From Oceanipulchritudo sp049975345 (lineage in GTDB: Bacteria; Verrucomicrobiota; Verrucomicrobiia; Opitutales; Oceanipulchritudinaceae), in NCBI GenBank assembly GCA_049975345.1, contig JBNGDP010000002.1, positions 1-64,000 on the forward strand: a DNA stretch of 64,000 nt, written 5' to 3'. The notes beneath the pieces are model-generated. The model saw nothing but the letters and a program-made list of their open reading frames with translations, had not been told where the DNA came from and ran no database searches. The position numbers were made by a program, and so were the translations under genes. Each line of letters opens with the position of its first letter. Within the stretch, counting starts at the first letter, position 1. This document shows positions 7,687 to 16,265 of the stretch, piece by piece.

Positions 7687-9033
7687 ATGCAACCCCATGG
7701 AAGAACTTATTCGGTCCTTGCGTACGGAGCCGCTGCCGACGGTGAAACCAACGACGCGCCGGCCATCCAGCGGGCCATTGACGCGGCGGCGGCGGCCGGT
7801 GGCGGCCGGGTGCTGGTTCCGGAAGGCGCGCGTGTCCGCGCCGGCTCCTTCGAATTGAAGTCGCGCATTGACCTGCACATCGCGGAAGGGGCCCTCCTCC
7901 TCAGCGCCACCGATATCGAAAGTTTCCCCCGCAAGGTTTTCTCCTTCGGGGAGGAATCGGAAAAGCGCCTCTGGATCGGGGCCCGGCACGCGGAGGATAT
8001 TTCCCTGTCCGGTACGGGAACGATCGACGGCCAGTGCCGGGCCTTCGCCCTCGGGGAAAACGAATACAGCTTCAGCCCGACGGTTCCCTGGCGCCCCGCC
8101 CTCACCTGCTTTGAGGACGTGAAGCGGATCTGCGTCAGCGACCTCACCTTTCGCGATGCCGCCAACTGGACCCTTCACTTCAGCGGCTGCGAGGACGTCG
8201 AGGTCCTGCGCGTGAAGATTTTCAACAACCTCAAGTTTCCCAACGCCGACGGAATCGACCCCGACCATTGCAAGCGCGTGCGGATTTCCGGCTGCCACAT
8301 CGTCTCCGCCGATGATTGTATCTGCCTGAAGAATACAGCCTCCTACACGCAGTACGGGGACTGCGAGGACATCGGGATCCGTGACTGCCGTCTGGAGAGC
8401 GCCTCAGCGGCCTTCAAGATCGGGTCGGAATCGCACAATGACTTTCGGCGGGTCCGCATGCACGGCTGCGTCATCGAGCGCAGCAACCGCGGACTCGCCA
8501 TCCAGCTCCGCGATGGCGGCAGCGTCGAGGACATCGAATTCCGCGACATCCGGATCCAGACACAGCGATATTCACCGAACTGGTGGGGGGCCGGCGAGGC
8601 GATTTATGTCACCGCCCTTCCACGCACGGAGAAGACGGAAGTCGGATCCATTCGAAACATTCGTTTCCACAACATCCACTGCGAGGGGGAGAACGGTCTC
8701 GTCGTTTACGGGGATCCCGGGGACCGCATCCGCGGCCTGCATTTCGAAAACGTCCACATCGGGATTCTCCGTCACACCAAATGGCCCTCTGGCCTTCTCG
8801 ACCTGCGCCCGTTCCAGGGCGGGTATGCCCCGCGCAACGCCTCTCCCGCCGGCGAACCAACCCCGTGGGGTTATCCGGCCGAACGTGAGCCAGCCGCCTT
8901 TTCCTTCTATGGGGCGGACGACATACAGTTCAACAAACTCACCGGTTCCCTGCCGGAAAACGATCCCCGGAAATGGGAGCTGATGCACGCCGACCGTCCG
9001 CTCCCCCTGCCCGTTCTTTCGCCCCCTCCCTGA
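7687..9033 (+). CDS. Glycoside hydrolase family 28 (polygalacturonase-like)
   Basis: A 448-aa right-handed beta-helix enzyme. The N-terminus carries the usual pectate-lyase-superfamily entry (YGAAADGETNDAPAIQRAI), and the helix holds the GH28 landmarks in order: NADGID (about 211-216), SADDCICLK (about 229-237) with the catalytic Asp pair, then IGSESH where polygalacturonases have GHGS, and a later QLRDGG replacing the classic RIK region. The departures suggest a substrate other than plain polygalacturonate, for example rhamnogalacturonan or an exo-acting uronidase. The frame stays open back to 7603, but that would overlap the divergent barrel gene, so ATG 7687 is chosen. No signal peptide is evident, so it probably acts in the cytosol on imported oligosaccharides. 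GH88 in the same locus fits a pectin pathway. Confidence 0.85.
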   Translation: MQPHGRTYSVLAYGAAADGETNDAPAIQRAIDAAAAAGGGRVLVPEGARVRAGSFELKSRIDLHIAEGALLLSATDIESFPRKVFSFGEESEKRLWIGARHAEDISLSGTGTIDGQCRAFALGENEYSFSPTVPWRPALTCFEDVKRICVSDLTFRDAANWTLHFSGCEDVEVLRVKIFNNLKFPNADGIDPDHCKRVRISGCHIVSADDCICLKNTASYTQYGDCEDIGIRDCRLESASAAFKIGSESHNDFRRVRMHGCVIERSNRGLAIQLRDGGSVEDIEFRDIRIQTQRYSPNWWGAGEAIYVTALPRTEKTEVGSIRNIRFHNIHCEGENGLVVYGDPGDRIRGLHFENVHIGILRHTKWPSGLLDLRPFQGGYAPRNASPAGEPTPWGYPAEREPAAFSFYGADDIQFNKLTGSLPENDPRKWELMHADRPLPLPVLSPPP

Positions 9034-9042
9034 TCTCCCGGA

Positions 9043-9074
9043 TTGACAACCGGTCATGTTATAACAATTGTTAT
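9043..9074 (+). promoter_or_regulatory. Promoter and operator palindrome of the toxin-antitoxin operon
   Basis: TTGACA lies at 9043-9048. A perfect 14-bp palindrome ATAACAATTGTTAT lies at 9061-9074, overlapping the expected -10 region and ending 4 bases before the first in-frame antitoxin ATG (9079). Such palindromes are typical operator sites for autoregulating antitoxins. No Shine-Dalgarno sequence fits between it and the start codon, so the mRNA may be leaderless. Confidence 0.6.
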
Positions 9075-9078
9075 TCCC

Positions 9079-9309
9079 ATGGCCATGAAAACCAAAGTCC
9101 GCAAGATCGGGAATTCGCTCGGGATCGTCCTGCCGAAGGAGGCGCTGCAGGCGCTGCATGTCGAGGAGGGCGCCTCGCTGTACCTCACCAAGGCGCCGAA
9201 GGGCTCGCTGAACCTGATTCCCGAAAAGCCCGGGTTCGGGGAAAAAATGAAAGTAGCCGAGGACCTCATGAAACGATACCGGAACGCGCTTCGCGAACTT
9301 GCCAAATGA
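9079..9309 (+). CDS. AbrB/MazE/SpoVT-type antitoxin
   Basis: A 76-aa protein (MAMKTKVRKIGNSLGIVLPK at the start) with the swapped-hairpin AbrB DNA-binding domain: KVRKIGNSLGIVLPKEAL is the family signature. The C-terminal 30 residues are a charged helix (EKMKVAEDLMKRYRNALREL) likely to neutralise the toxin. The start could be ATG 9079 or 9085; neither has a ribosome-binding site, and an open frame back to 9043 would run through the palindromic operator, so it is not used. The stop codon overlaps the toxin start (ATGA at 9306-9309), the usual coupling for antitoxin-toxin pairs. It should repress its own promoter at the palindrome just upstream. Confidence 0.9.
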   Translation: MAMKTKVRKIGNSLGIVLPKEALQALHVEEGASLYLTKAPKGSLNLIPEKPGFGEKMKVAEDLMKRYRNALRELAK

Positions 9310-9698
9310 AGGAGCCAATTTGGATAGAGAAGGAAGACTGCCTGGCCTTCCACAGTGAATTGCTGGCCATGTTTGGTGGGCTCGAAGGGCTTCGTGACGA
9401 GGGGATGCTCGATTCTGCTTTGAACCGACCTTTGCATCTCTTCAATTATGGGGATGATCCGGATCACTTTGAACTGGCGGCTGCCTATGCATGCGGCCTG
9501 GTGAAGAATCATCCTTTCCTGGACGGCAACAAACGGTCCGGTTTCATGGCAGCTGCTTTATTCCTGGAAGTGAACGGCTGCCGGTTCAAGGCTCCCGAAG
9601 AGGAAGCCGTCCTCATGACCCGCGGTTTGGCAGCCGGGGAAGTCGAGGAGGCGGCCTACGCGGCCTGGCTTTCCGATTCTAGCGCACCAGGCGAATAA
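9306..9698 (+). CDS. doc: Doc-type toxin (Fic fold)
   Basis: A 130-aa Fic/Doc-family protein. The motif HPFLDGNKRSGF (about 68-79) is the Fic core H-x-F-x-D-G-N-K-R, with the catalytic-base His and the phosphate-binding loop intact. Short length and pairing with an AbrB antitoxin identify the death-on-curing type, known in phage P1 to phosphorylate elongation factor EF-Tu. The start ATG overlaps the antitoxin stop. The 3' end overlaps the last 20 bases of the convergent GH88 gene, which suggests the cassette was inserted compactly between GH28 and GH88. All expected catalytic residues are visible, so it is probably active. Confidence 0.9.
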   Translation: MKEPIWIEKEDCLAFHSELLAMFGGLEGLRDEGMLDSALNRPLHLFNYGDDPDHFELAAAYACGLVKNHPFLDGNKRSGFMAAALFLEVNGCRFKAPEEEAVLMTRGLAAGEVEEAAYAAWLSDSSAPGE

Positions 9699-11370
9699 AC
9701 GATTGCCCGCCCCACTCCGCCGATCCGGGCTCCAGCAACAGCTCCACGGATTCGGTGCCGTCGAATGCGGGAACCACATTCTCTTCCATCGGGGAAAGGG
9801 CCTCCCAGGTTTCCATGTCCGCTGAATGCTCCAGTCGAAACCCGAAAGGCAGGCTGCCGACCGGTCGGGTATAGCGGATGGCCAGGGTCGCCGCTTCCGA
9901 GGTGTCCCGGTCGATCCGGAGGGTCTCCAGCGCATCCGACTTGTCCTCCGTGAGGTCAAGATAGCACCAGAGGGCCCAGACGAAGAAGAAGTCCCCCCAG
10001 ATCAGGCCGTTGTCCTCATTCGGGCCGGGATACACCGCGCACCGGGAATGATGGTAGCACCCGTGGCGGAGGATCGACAATTCCGGATCGGAAGCGTCGC
10101 ACAGGTATTCCCCGCCGCACAGCTCAAGCAGGATGGCCTCCGCATCCGAAAGGTAGCGGGCACGGTCCGGATCCCCGTCCGGAAGGGCGGCCACCAGTTG
10201 CAGGATACCGGCCAGGGCCATCGCCCCGGCGGAGGTGTCCACTTCGGTGTCCGGCTGGGGGATCGCGTAATCCGGTTCCGACGGATCGGTCCCCCCGTAC
10301 AGGGCGTAGTCAAAATCCCATGACGGAACCATCTTTCCCTGCCGCCGAAGGTCCCCGGGAAACCGGTCCGGCAAATGGTCGAGATAGAAATCGAGCTGCT
10401 CCTTGACCGCCGGCAACAGGCTTTCATCCTGCGTGTACGCGTAGGCGACGGAGGATCCGTAAACAAACCAGGCCTGCCCGCGGGACCAGGTCGTAGGGTC
10501 GTCGTGGCCCTGCTTGGCCTCGTTGAAGAGGAATTGCGTGTAGGTCGGGGAGCTTTCCTCCCAGTCCCAGTAACTGCGCTGCCAGGTACCGGCGGAGCCC
10601 GGATTCCGGTTGCTCCCGAAGGTCCCGCTGATGATGTTGAGGTGGCTCAAGGCCTTGGATCGCCAGTCTGCCGCCTCGGTCACCTCCGGGTTTATCCGGG
10701 ACGCCCAGACCAGCTGCTCGACATTCGGCGTATGGTCGATGAAGGCGTGAAAATAATACTGGTTATCGGTGCGATCGGCCTTGCGCCGGTAGCCCATGAT
10801 CCCGATGTCCTCGTGGAAATTCCCGGTGTCGGTCGCCCGGTCGTAGGGGGTGGCAAGGATTTCCGCGCCCTGGCGGAGGTAACCGGCCGCTGCCTCCCGC
10901 TCGGAAAGGTCTTCCGCGGCATGATACCACGGCCGCAGGACGAACAGGTTGTTCATGCTCATGTCGCCCCCGGAGAACCCGAGAATCGGCGTGGCCCAGC
11001 GAATGGCCTCGTCCTTCAGGGCCTGGCGCCGGACCGGATCGCTTTCCCGGTCGGCTAAAAGGAAGAGCATGCCGGGGAGCGCTCCCCTGGCCCAGAAGGT
11101 TCCTCCGCCTTCCTTTGTGATAATCCATTCCCCATGAACATATTCCGCCCGGTCCTCCTTCGCCTCGTTCTCCGTGAACTGCGGATAATACAGGCCTGCC
11201 GGCTCGATGGCGTCAAGGTAGGCCAGAGTGCGCTGTAGCTGTGCGTCCGCTACGCCCCAGGCGCGCTGGGCCTCGGCCAGGACCACCGGGTCGGCCACGA
11301 TTCCAGTGGCATGCACCACATTCGAGAAAAGGATAACTGCGATAAGAAGGGGAGCTGAGGGGTGTTTCAT
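9679..11370 (-). CDS. Glycoside hydrolase family 88 (unsaturated glucuronyl/rhamnogalacturonyl hydrolase), secreted
   Basis: A 563-aa protein with a signal peptide (MKHPSAPLLIAVILFSNVVH, cleavage near 21). The body is the (alpha/alpha)6 barrel of GH88: GTFWARGALPG (about 90-100), GYRRKADRTDNQYYF and the hallmark TWSRGQAW (about 290-297). These enzymes remove the 4,5-unsaturated uronic acid left by polysaccharide lyases, using a conserved Asp in an acid-catalysed hydration. The last about 90 residues (FGFRLEHSADMETWEALS) form the beta-sandwich tail seen on many secreted Verrucomicrobiota proteins. Together with GH28 nearby it fits breakdown of pectin or rhamnogalacturonan. The AraC-type gene lies 80 bases upstream on the same strand. 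Confidence 0.85.
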   Translation of the reverse strand: MKHPSAPLLIAVILFSNVVHATGIVADPVVLAEAQRAWGVADAQLQRTLAYLDAIEPAGLYYPQFTENEAKEDRAEYVHGEWIITKEGGGTFWARGALPGMLFLLADRESDPVRRQALKDEAIRWATPILGFSGGDMSMNNLFVLRPWYHAAEDLSEREAAAGYLRQGAEILATPYDRATDTGNFHEDIGIMGYRRKADRTDNQYYFHAFIDHTPNVEQLVWASRINPEVTEAADWRSKALSHLNIISGTFGSNRNPGSAGTWQRSYWDWEESSPTYTQFLFNEAKQGHDDPTTWSRGQAWFVYGSSVAYAYTQDESLLPAVKEQLDFYLDHLPDRFPGDLRRQGKMVPSWDFDYALYGGTDPSEPDYAIPQPDTEVDTSAGAMALAGILQLVAALPDGDPDRARYLSDAEAILLELCGGEYLCDASDPELSILRHGCYHHSRCAVYPGPNEDNGLIWGDFFFVWALWCYLDLTEDKSDALETLRIDRDTSEAATLAIRYTRPVGSLPFGFRLEHSADMETWEALSPMEENVVPAFDGTESVELLLEPGSAEWGGQSFIRLVR

Positions 11371-11450
11371 TTCTGGAGGATTTCCAGATGAAGCTTGGTC
11401 CGCGCTTTTGAAATTTTCAATCCTTTCCTGCTTTCCTTATTCTACTTGCC

Positions 11451-12311
11451 TCATATCCCATGCACCCCATGCGACTCCGACCGCCAACTGCCGGGAGCCG
11501 TGCCATGGGCCCGCTGAAAAGCGCGGTAAAAGGAGCTGAGCGAGCCGAAACCGCATTCCATGGCGACATCCAGCACGTTCTGCCGGGACTCCAGCAGCAG
11601 GCGGGCGGCAGCCTCCATCCGGGCCTGCCCGAGCATGGTGGCCGGCGGGGGTAATCCGGCCGATTCCAGCAGCCGGTACAGTCCGCTCCGGCTCAGCCCG
11701 GCGCGGCGGGCCAGCTCCCCCGCATTGCGGAGACGGACGGCATCCCGCTCAATGAGAAGCAAGACCTGCTGAAGGATGTCCATGCGCGGCTCCGGACCGG
11801 GCAGGGTCTGGAAGGCCTCCTCCAGCACGGCATCCTCCTGCAAAACCATGAGGAATTGCAGCAGGAGCGACTTCCGCATGGGAAGCGCGACCGGTTCGGT
11901 CCTCGCGGCCCAGTTGAGGAGGTCATTCCCGATGCCCCGGAGGCGGATGGCGGTCCGCTTTCCGCAGGGGATCCGCGGCCGCGTGCGGCTCAGCGTGGCC
12001 AACCGGAGAAGGGTTTCCCAGGCAATCCGGTCGGCGGCGTTCCCGGGAGCAAAGCACCGGTGGCGTATCCGAAGGACAATCCACCCCGCCGGACCTCCCG
12101 TGCGAATGCTTCGTTCCGCTCCCCCTCCGACCCAGCCAAGCTGCCCCGGGCGGATTTCCGCTTCCCCCTCCTGGGACCGTATGAGAAGGATCCCTTTTTG
12201 CACGAGATAGCCGTAGTGGCCGGACTTTACACCCGCTGCAACGCGTACAGGAAAGGAAACATGGACTTCTTCCGCTTCGATGGCATGCTGGTCGGAGGAT
12301 GATGGAATCAC
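11451..12311 (-). CDS. AraC-family transcriptional regulator
   Basis: About 286 aa from a GTG start at 12311; the exact start is uncertain because the frame is open further upstream with only TTG alternatives, and these would run through the divergent gene's 5' region. Residues 20-110 resemble a cupin sensor (VRVAAGVKSGHYGYLVQKG; GQLGWVGGG). The last 100 residues carry two helix-turn-helix units: AGELARRAGLSRSGLYRLLE and the signature VLDVAMECGFGSLSSFYRAF, which are strong AraC features. It is divergent from the DUF1961 gene (75 bases between starts) and directly upstream of GH88, so it probably senses a sugar and controls the surrounding uronide-utilisation genes. Confidence 0.85.
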   Translation of the reverse strand: MIPSSSDQHAIEAEEVHVSFPVRVAAGVKSGHYGYLVQKGILLIRSQEGEAEIRPGQLGWVGGGAERSIRTGGPAGWIVLRIRHRCFAPGNAADRIAWETLLRLATLSRTRPRIPCGKRTAIRLRGIGNDLLNWAARTEPVALPMRKSLLLQFLMVLQEDAVLEEAFQTLPGPEPRMDILQQVLLLIERDAVRLRNAGELARRAGLSRSGLYRLLESAGLPPPATMLGQARMEAAARLLLESRQNVLDVAMECGFGSLSSFYRAFQRAHGTAPGSWRSESHGVHGI

Positions 12312-12386
12312 GTATTGAGACAAAATGGGAAATCTTTTGGAGTCAATGAGAAGACGGGAGCCGCCCTTTCCGGCATACTTCCTGGC

Positions 12387-13094
12387 ATGAGCGGAAAAAA
12401 CGAGTTCATGCCGGACTTCAAGGCAGCGGAAACCTTGTACCACAATCCCCTCTCCTCGGAAAGCGACGTGGCTGATTGGATCCGCGAGGGCCGGCCCGTG
12501 GTGGCGTTTGAAGGCGGGAAACTGCGGTTGTCGAACGCCATGGACCCCTCCCTCGGGCAGGCGGCGAATTACCTTTTCTGGGCTCCTCCCGTGGTGGAGG
12601 GAAGTTTCCGGGCAAGCTGGAAGTTCCGTCCGCTGGAGGAACCCGGCCTGGCCATGTTCTGGTTCTGCGCGGCCGGGCGCAAGGGGGAGGATCTCTTCGA
12701 CCCGTCCCTTGCCAGGCGCGAGGGGAATTACCGGCAGTACCACAGCGGGGACATCAACGCCTACCACCTCTCCTACTTCCGCAGGAAAAACCCGGACGAG
12801 CGCGGTTTCCACACCTGCAACATGCGCAAGAGCCATGGCTTCCACCTGGTCTGCCAGGGGGCCGATCCGATCCCCGATGTCGGGGATGTCCAGAAGGACT
12901 TCGAAATGGAGGTCGTCAAGCTCGGGAACTGGATCCGCTTTGCCGTCGACGGGCTGGTTCTCTTCACCTGGAAGGATGATGGTTCGATCGGGGGTCCGCC
13001 CCACACGGCCGGCCGTTTCGGATTCCGCCAGATGGCCCCGCTGGTCGCGGCCTATTCGGATTTCCTCGTTGAATCCATCAGGGAGAGCAAATGA
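12387..13094 (+). CDS. DUF1961 family protein
   Basis: A 235-aa beta-sandwich protein without signal peptide. The central block YHSGDINAYHLSYFRR, followed by CNMRKSHGFHLVCQGADP, is what I remember as the DUF1961 signature, a family found next to polysaccharide lyases and sulfatases in Planctomycetes and Verrucomicrobiota; the fold is a concanavalin-like jelly roll. Function is unknown; it may bind or cleave sulfated or uronic sugars. The frame opens from a TTG at 12315, but ATG 12387 is preferred. It ends in an ATGA overlap with the next gene, which indicates translational coupling. Confidence 0.75.
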   Translation: MSGKNEFMPDFKAAETLYHNPLSSESDVADWIREGRPVVAFEGGKLRLSNAMDPSLGQAANYLFWAPPVVEGSFRASWKFRPLEEPGLAMFWFCAAGRKGEDLFDPSLARREGNYRQYHSGDINAYHLSYFRRKNPDERGFHTCNMRKSHGFHLVCQGADPIPDVGDVQKDFEMEVVKLGNWIRFAVDGLVLFTWKDDGSIGGPPHTAGRFGFRQMAPLVAAYSDFLVESIRESK

Positions 13095-15094
13095 ACAATC
13101 CGGAACGCGCCGCATGGTCGCTGCGGCTACCGCTGGAAAAAGCGGTGGTCGGGGAAAGCCTCTTCTGCCCCCTGGAACCCAACGAGGAGAACGACACCCT
13201 GTTTTCCGATTGGGAATGTCCCCTGCTATGGAAATGGGTCTCGAGCCGGCTGAAGATCGATGACGCCTTCGAGGGAAAGCCGGCCCTTCGCTTCAACTTC
13301 GCCCGCCGCACCCCGGAGGAGGTGTGGAAGACCAACTGGTCCCTCTGGTATGATACCGCGCTCGTGACCCGGGAACGCCCGCCGGGGGACATCACCCTGC
13401 GCGCCACCCTCACCTTCGAGGAGGTGACCACCGGCTACGGGTCCGACAACAACAGCTTCGTCCGCCCCTGGACCGGGATCGTCGCCCGCATGGTCGACCT
13501 GCGCCGCTACTACTTTTTCTGTCTTGAATATCCCGATACCATCGCCCTGTACCGGCGGGAGGACAACACCTGGACCTGCCTGGCACGGCGCTCCTGCGAC
13601 CTCGATCCCTTCACTCCGAACACGATCGAGCTGCGCCTCCGCGGACAATGGTTCCAGGGATTCCTTGATGGCGGGCGGGTCTTTGCCGTGGCGGATTACG
13701 CGTACGAAAGCGGCCAGGCCGGCCTCCGCGCCACCTCGGAGAGCTTTGTCACGGACTTTTCCATTGAAGCGGACCCGGCCGCGGTCCGGCGGTTCAGCAT
13801 CCTCCGGGCCAAGGAGGAGCGCGAGCTTGCCGAGGCGCGGGAGCGCGTCCCTTCCGCCGAAATCGGGAAGACCCTTTCCCTGCCGGAGGCGGCACCGGTC
13901 ATCGACATGCGGGTGGCGAATTTCACGGGGGCCGGGGACCCGCAAATCTTCTACACCATCGGGGACTCCCCGGACGGGGCCACCGGTGTCCTTCGGGACC
14001 TCGACGGAAACGAAATCTGGCGCAGCACCGGACCCCGTCCGCTGGGATACCAGGTCACCACCCCCGATGACAATGGTATCTGCAATCTCATTACATTCTC
14101 GTCCGACACCCTCCGCCTTGTCGACGGGCGAACCGGCAAGGCCCTGAAGGAGCGGGCATTCGCCTCCCTGCCCAATCCGCCCCGGCGAATGGGCCACCTG
14201 CCGGACACCATGGCCGACCTGGCCGGCCGCGGATCCGCACGGGACTTTATCTTCACGGCCGGCCCGAATGATCCCAGGGTCTGGGCCCTGGGACCGGAGC
14301 TGGAGGACCTGTGGCACTTCAGCGCCGGATCCGGCACGGGGCACAACAGCCATGTGGCGGTCCTGGATGTCGACGGCGATGGCCGCGAGGAAGTCTTCGC
14401 CGGGGGCAGCCTCATCAGCGCGGAGGGCCGGGAAATCTGGCGTCAGGAAGAGCTCCTGCGCCGCCTGAAGGCCCCGAACGCCGGCCATGTCGACATGACC
14501 CAGATGGGCTTTTTCTGCGAGGATGAAACGATCCCGGTCCTCCACATGGAGGGAAGCTCGGCCGGACATCTCGTGAGCGATGCCCGGGACGGCTCGACGA
14601 TCATTGACCATCCGCAGGGGCACGTCCAGGGCGGTTGTGCGGCACGGCTCGTTCCCGGCGAGCCGGGGATCCAGGTCGCCGCCTCCTGCCGGCACGGGAA
14701 TTACGGCATCCTCGCCGTCTACTCGGGCGATGGACGGCGCCTTTCCCGTTTTCAACCGGATTATCGCTCGGACGGCGTTCAACCGGTGAATTGGGACGGA
14801 TCCGGAATCGAACTCCTCCTGATCGCCAAGGATCCCGCCCGGGCCGGGCTATACGACTGGCGGGGCCGATGCCTGGTCCCCCTCACCGGTTTGCTCCCCC
14901 CATCCTACCTGCCAAGCATTCCGAACAAACAGCGGGACTTTGTCATGACGCGCATCGGGGAGGATCCCCGTGACTGCCTGATCCTCCGCATCCACCATGA
15001 ATTGCGCTTCCTCCATCCTGCGGGTACCCCACCCGCGCGATGTTATTGTCCAAAGCGAAGGTCCAGCGTGTCCCTGCCCGCCTGGACCGGGTAA
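13091..15094 (+). CDS. Jelly-roll plus beta-propeller protein (rhamnogalacturonan lyase-like)
   Basis: A 667-aa protein beginning in the ATGA overlap with the DUF1961 gene. Residues about 1-230 look like a LamG/concanavalin-type sandwich (TPNTIELRLRGQWFQGFLDG). Residues about 270-620 show repeated propeller blades, including the FG-GAP/calcium-type VLDVDGDGREEVFAGG (about 420-435). The layout recalls family 11 rhamnogalacturonan lyases, whose propeller binds calcium, but the catalytic residues cannot be confirmed and no signal peptide is seen, so a cytosolic binding protein is also possible. The last 20 residues (rich in Arg, Ser, Pro) look unlike the rest, so a late frameshift is possible. 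Coupled to DUF1961, it is probably part of the same enzyme pair. Confidence 0.5.
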   Translation: MNNPERAAWSLRLPLEKAVVGESLFCPLEPNEENDTLFSDWECPLLWKWVSSRLKIDDAFEGKPALRFNFARRTPEEVWKTNWSLWYDTALVTRERPPGDITLRATLTFEEVTTGYGSDNNSFVRPWTGIVARMVDLRRYYFFCLEYPDTIALYRREDNTWTCLARRSCDLDPFTPNTIELRLRGQWFQGFLDGGRVFAVADYAYESGQAGLRATSESFVTDFSIEADPAAVRRFSILRAKEERELAEARERVPSAEIGKTLSLPEAAPVIDMRVANFTGAGDPQIFYTIGDSPDGATGVLRDLDGNEIWRSTGPRPLGYQVTTPDDNGICNLITFSSDTLRLVDGRTGKALKERAFASLPNPPRRMGHLPDTMADLAGRGSARDFIFTAGPNDPRVWALGPELEDLWHFSAGSGTGHNSHVAVLDVDGDGREEVFAGGSLISAEGREIWRQEELLRRLKAPNAGHVDMTQMGFFCEDETIPVLHMEGSSAGHLVSDARDGSTIIDHPQGHVQGGCAARLVPGEPGIQVAASCRHGNYGILAVYSGDGRRLSRFQPDYRSDGVQPVNWDGSGIELLLIAKDPARAGLYDWRGRCLVPLTGLLPPSYLPSIPNKQRDFVMTRIGEDPRDCLILRIHHELRFLHPAGTPPARCYCPKRRSSVSLPAWTG

Positions 15095-15145
15095 GCCACC
15101 GGCGAATTGACAACCCTCCCCCCGGTACGGATACAATCCAAGGAT

Positions 15146-16258
15146 ATGCCAACCATCCCGATTCCTCCCTCAGTGGGGCTGATCGGTTGCGGAAACTTTG
15201 CCCGGCGCCAACACCTGCCCAATCTCGCCGGTTGGGAGGGATGCCGCCTGCGCTCCGTCTGCGACCGCGATCCATCGGTGGCCCGCCGGTGCGCGAAGGA
15301 TTTCGGTGCGTCCATGTCCACGGCGGAACCGGAGGAGCTTCTGGCTGACCCGGAACTCGACGCCGTCATCATTTCGGTTCCGGATGCCGCGCAGGCCGGA
15401 CTCGTCCTCGCCGCGATTGCCGCCGGAAAACAGGTCTATGTGGAAAAGCCCGTGGCTGGGGAAAAAGCGGTTTTTGCGCGGCTGATCCGAGCGCGCGACA
15501 CGGCTGGCTGTCGCGTGGCCGTCGGCTTCAACAAGCGCCGCGCCCCCGCCTACCGGGCCGCCCACCGGCATATCATTGCCATGGGCGGGGCGCGCAGCCT
15601 GTTCCTCAGGATGACCGACGACGCCTGGCGCTGGGCGGCCGATCTTCCGCAAGGCAGCCTCCTCCGGCATGACGCCTGCCACCTTTTTGACCTCGCACAA
15701 TGGCTGAGCGAGAGCCCGATTCGGCAGGTCATGGCAAGCGGCGGCCTGCCGGACGAACACGCGGCGCTCTTGCATCACGAGTCCGGCCTTACCTCGGCCA
15801 TCCTCCTCAGCGGCAATGCCAGCATGGACTTCCCCAAGGAACGTATGGAGGCGGTCACCCCGCATGGTTGCGTGACGATGGATGATTTTGTCGAAGTGCG
15901 CACCTTCGGGGATCCCGGGCAATCCTTCGTGGAGACCTTCCCCGGCCTGGCCGCACGCCAAGCCGATTGCCCCTGGGTTGCAAAACTGGGGACCCGGGGC
16001 CTGCCGGGTATGCTGGAGCTACGGCGGGAACTGCTCCGCCAATGGCGCCAGTCCGGAAAGCCGGTCCCCGATGTCATCCCCAATTTTCTGCGCGACCAGG
16101 GCTGGCGGGATTCCATCCGGGAGTTCCTCGCCTGCATCGCCCACAACAAACCCCTTCCGCACGCCACCCTGGAGGACGCTTCCACGGCCGCCGCCGTTAC
16201 CTGGGCCGTTGAGCAGAGCCGCGCCTCTGGAAGAGCCGTCTCCCCCGCGGATTGGTGA
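15146..16258 (+). CDS. Gfo/Idh/MocA family oxidoreductase
   Basis: A 370-aa NAD(P)-dependent dehydrogenase. The Rossmann start is VGLIGCGNFARRQHLPNL (about 10-27), and the family's catalytic segment VYVEKPVAGEKA follows at about 99-110, with the EKP lysine typical of Gfo/Idh/MocA enzymes. A His-rich helix (GSLLRHDACHLFDLAQW, about 176-192) supplies the active-site D-x-x-x-H. ATG 15146 with AAGGAT just before it is the best start; an upstream GTG-type extension to 15107 is less likely. Members oxidise or reduce sugars, inositols and uronic acids; in this locus a role on sugar acids is plausible but the substrate is unknown. The following solute-binding fragment starts 7 bases after the stop. 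Confidence 0.85.
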   Translation: MPTIPIPPSVGLIGCGNFARRQHLPNLAGWEGCRLRSVCDRDPSVARRCAKDFGASMSTAEPEELLADPELDAVIISVPDAAQAGLVLAAIAAGKQVYVEKPVAGEKAVFARLIRARDTAGCRVAVGFNKRRAPAYRAAHRHIIAMGGARSLFLRMTDDAWRWAADLPQGSLLRHDACHLFDLAQWLSESPIRQVMASGGLPDEHAALLHHESGLTSAILLSGNASMDFPKERMEAVTPHGCVTMDDFVEVRTFGDPGQSFVETFPGLAARQADCPWVAKLGTRGLPGMLELRRELLRQWRQSGKPVPDVIPNFLRDQGWRDSIREFLACIAHNKPLPHATLEDASTAAAVTWAVEQSRASGRAVSPADW

Positions 16259-16265
16259 GCCAGAT

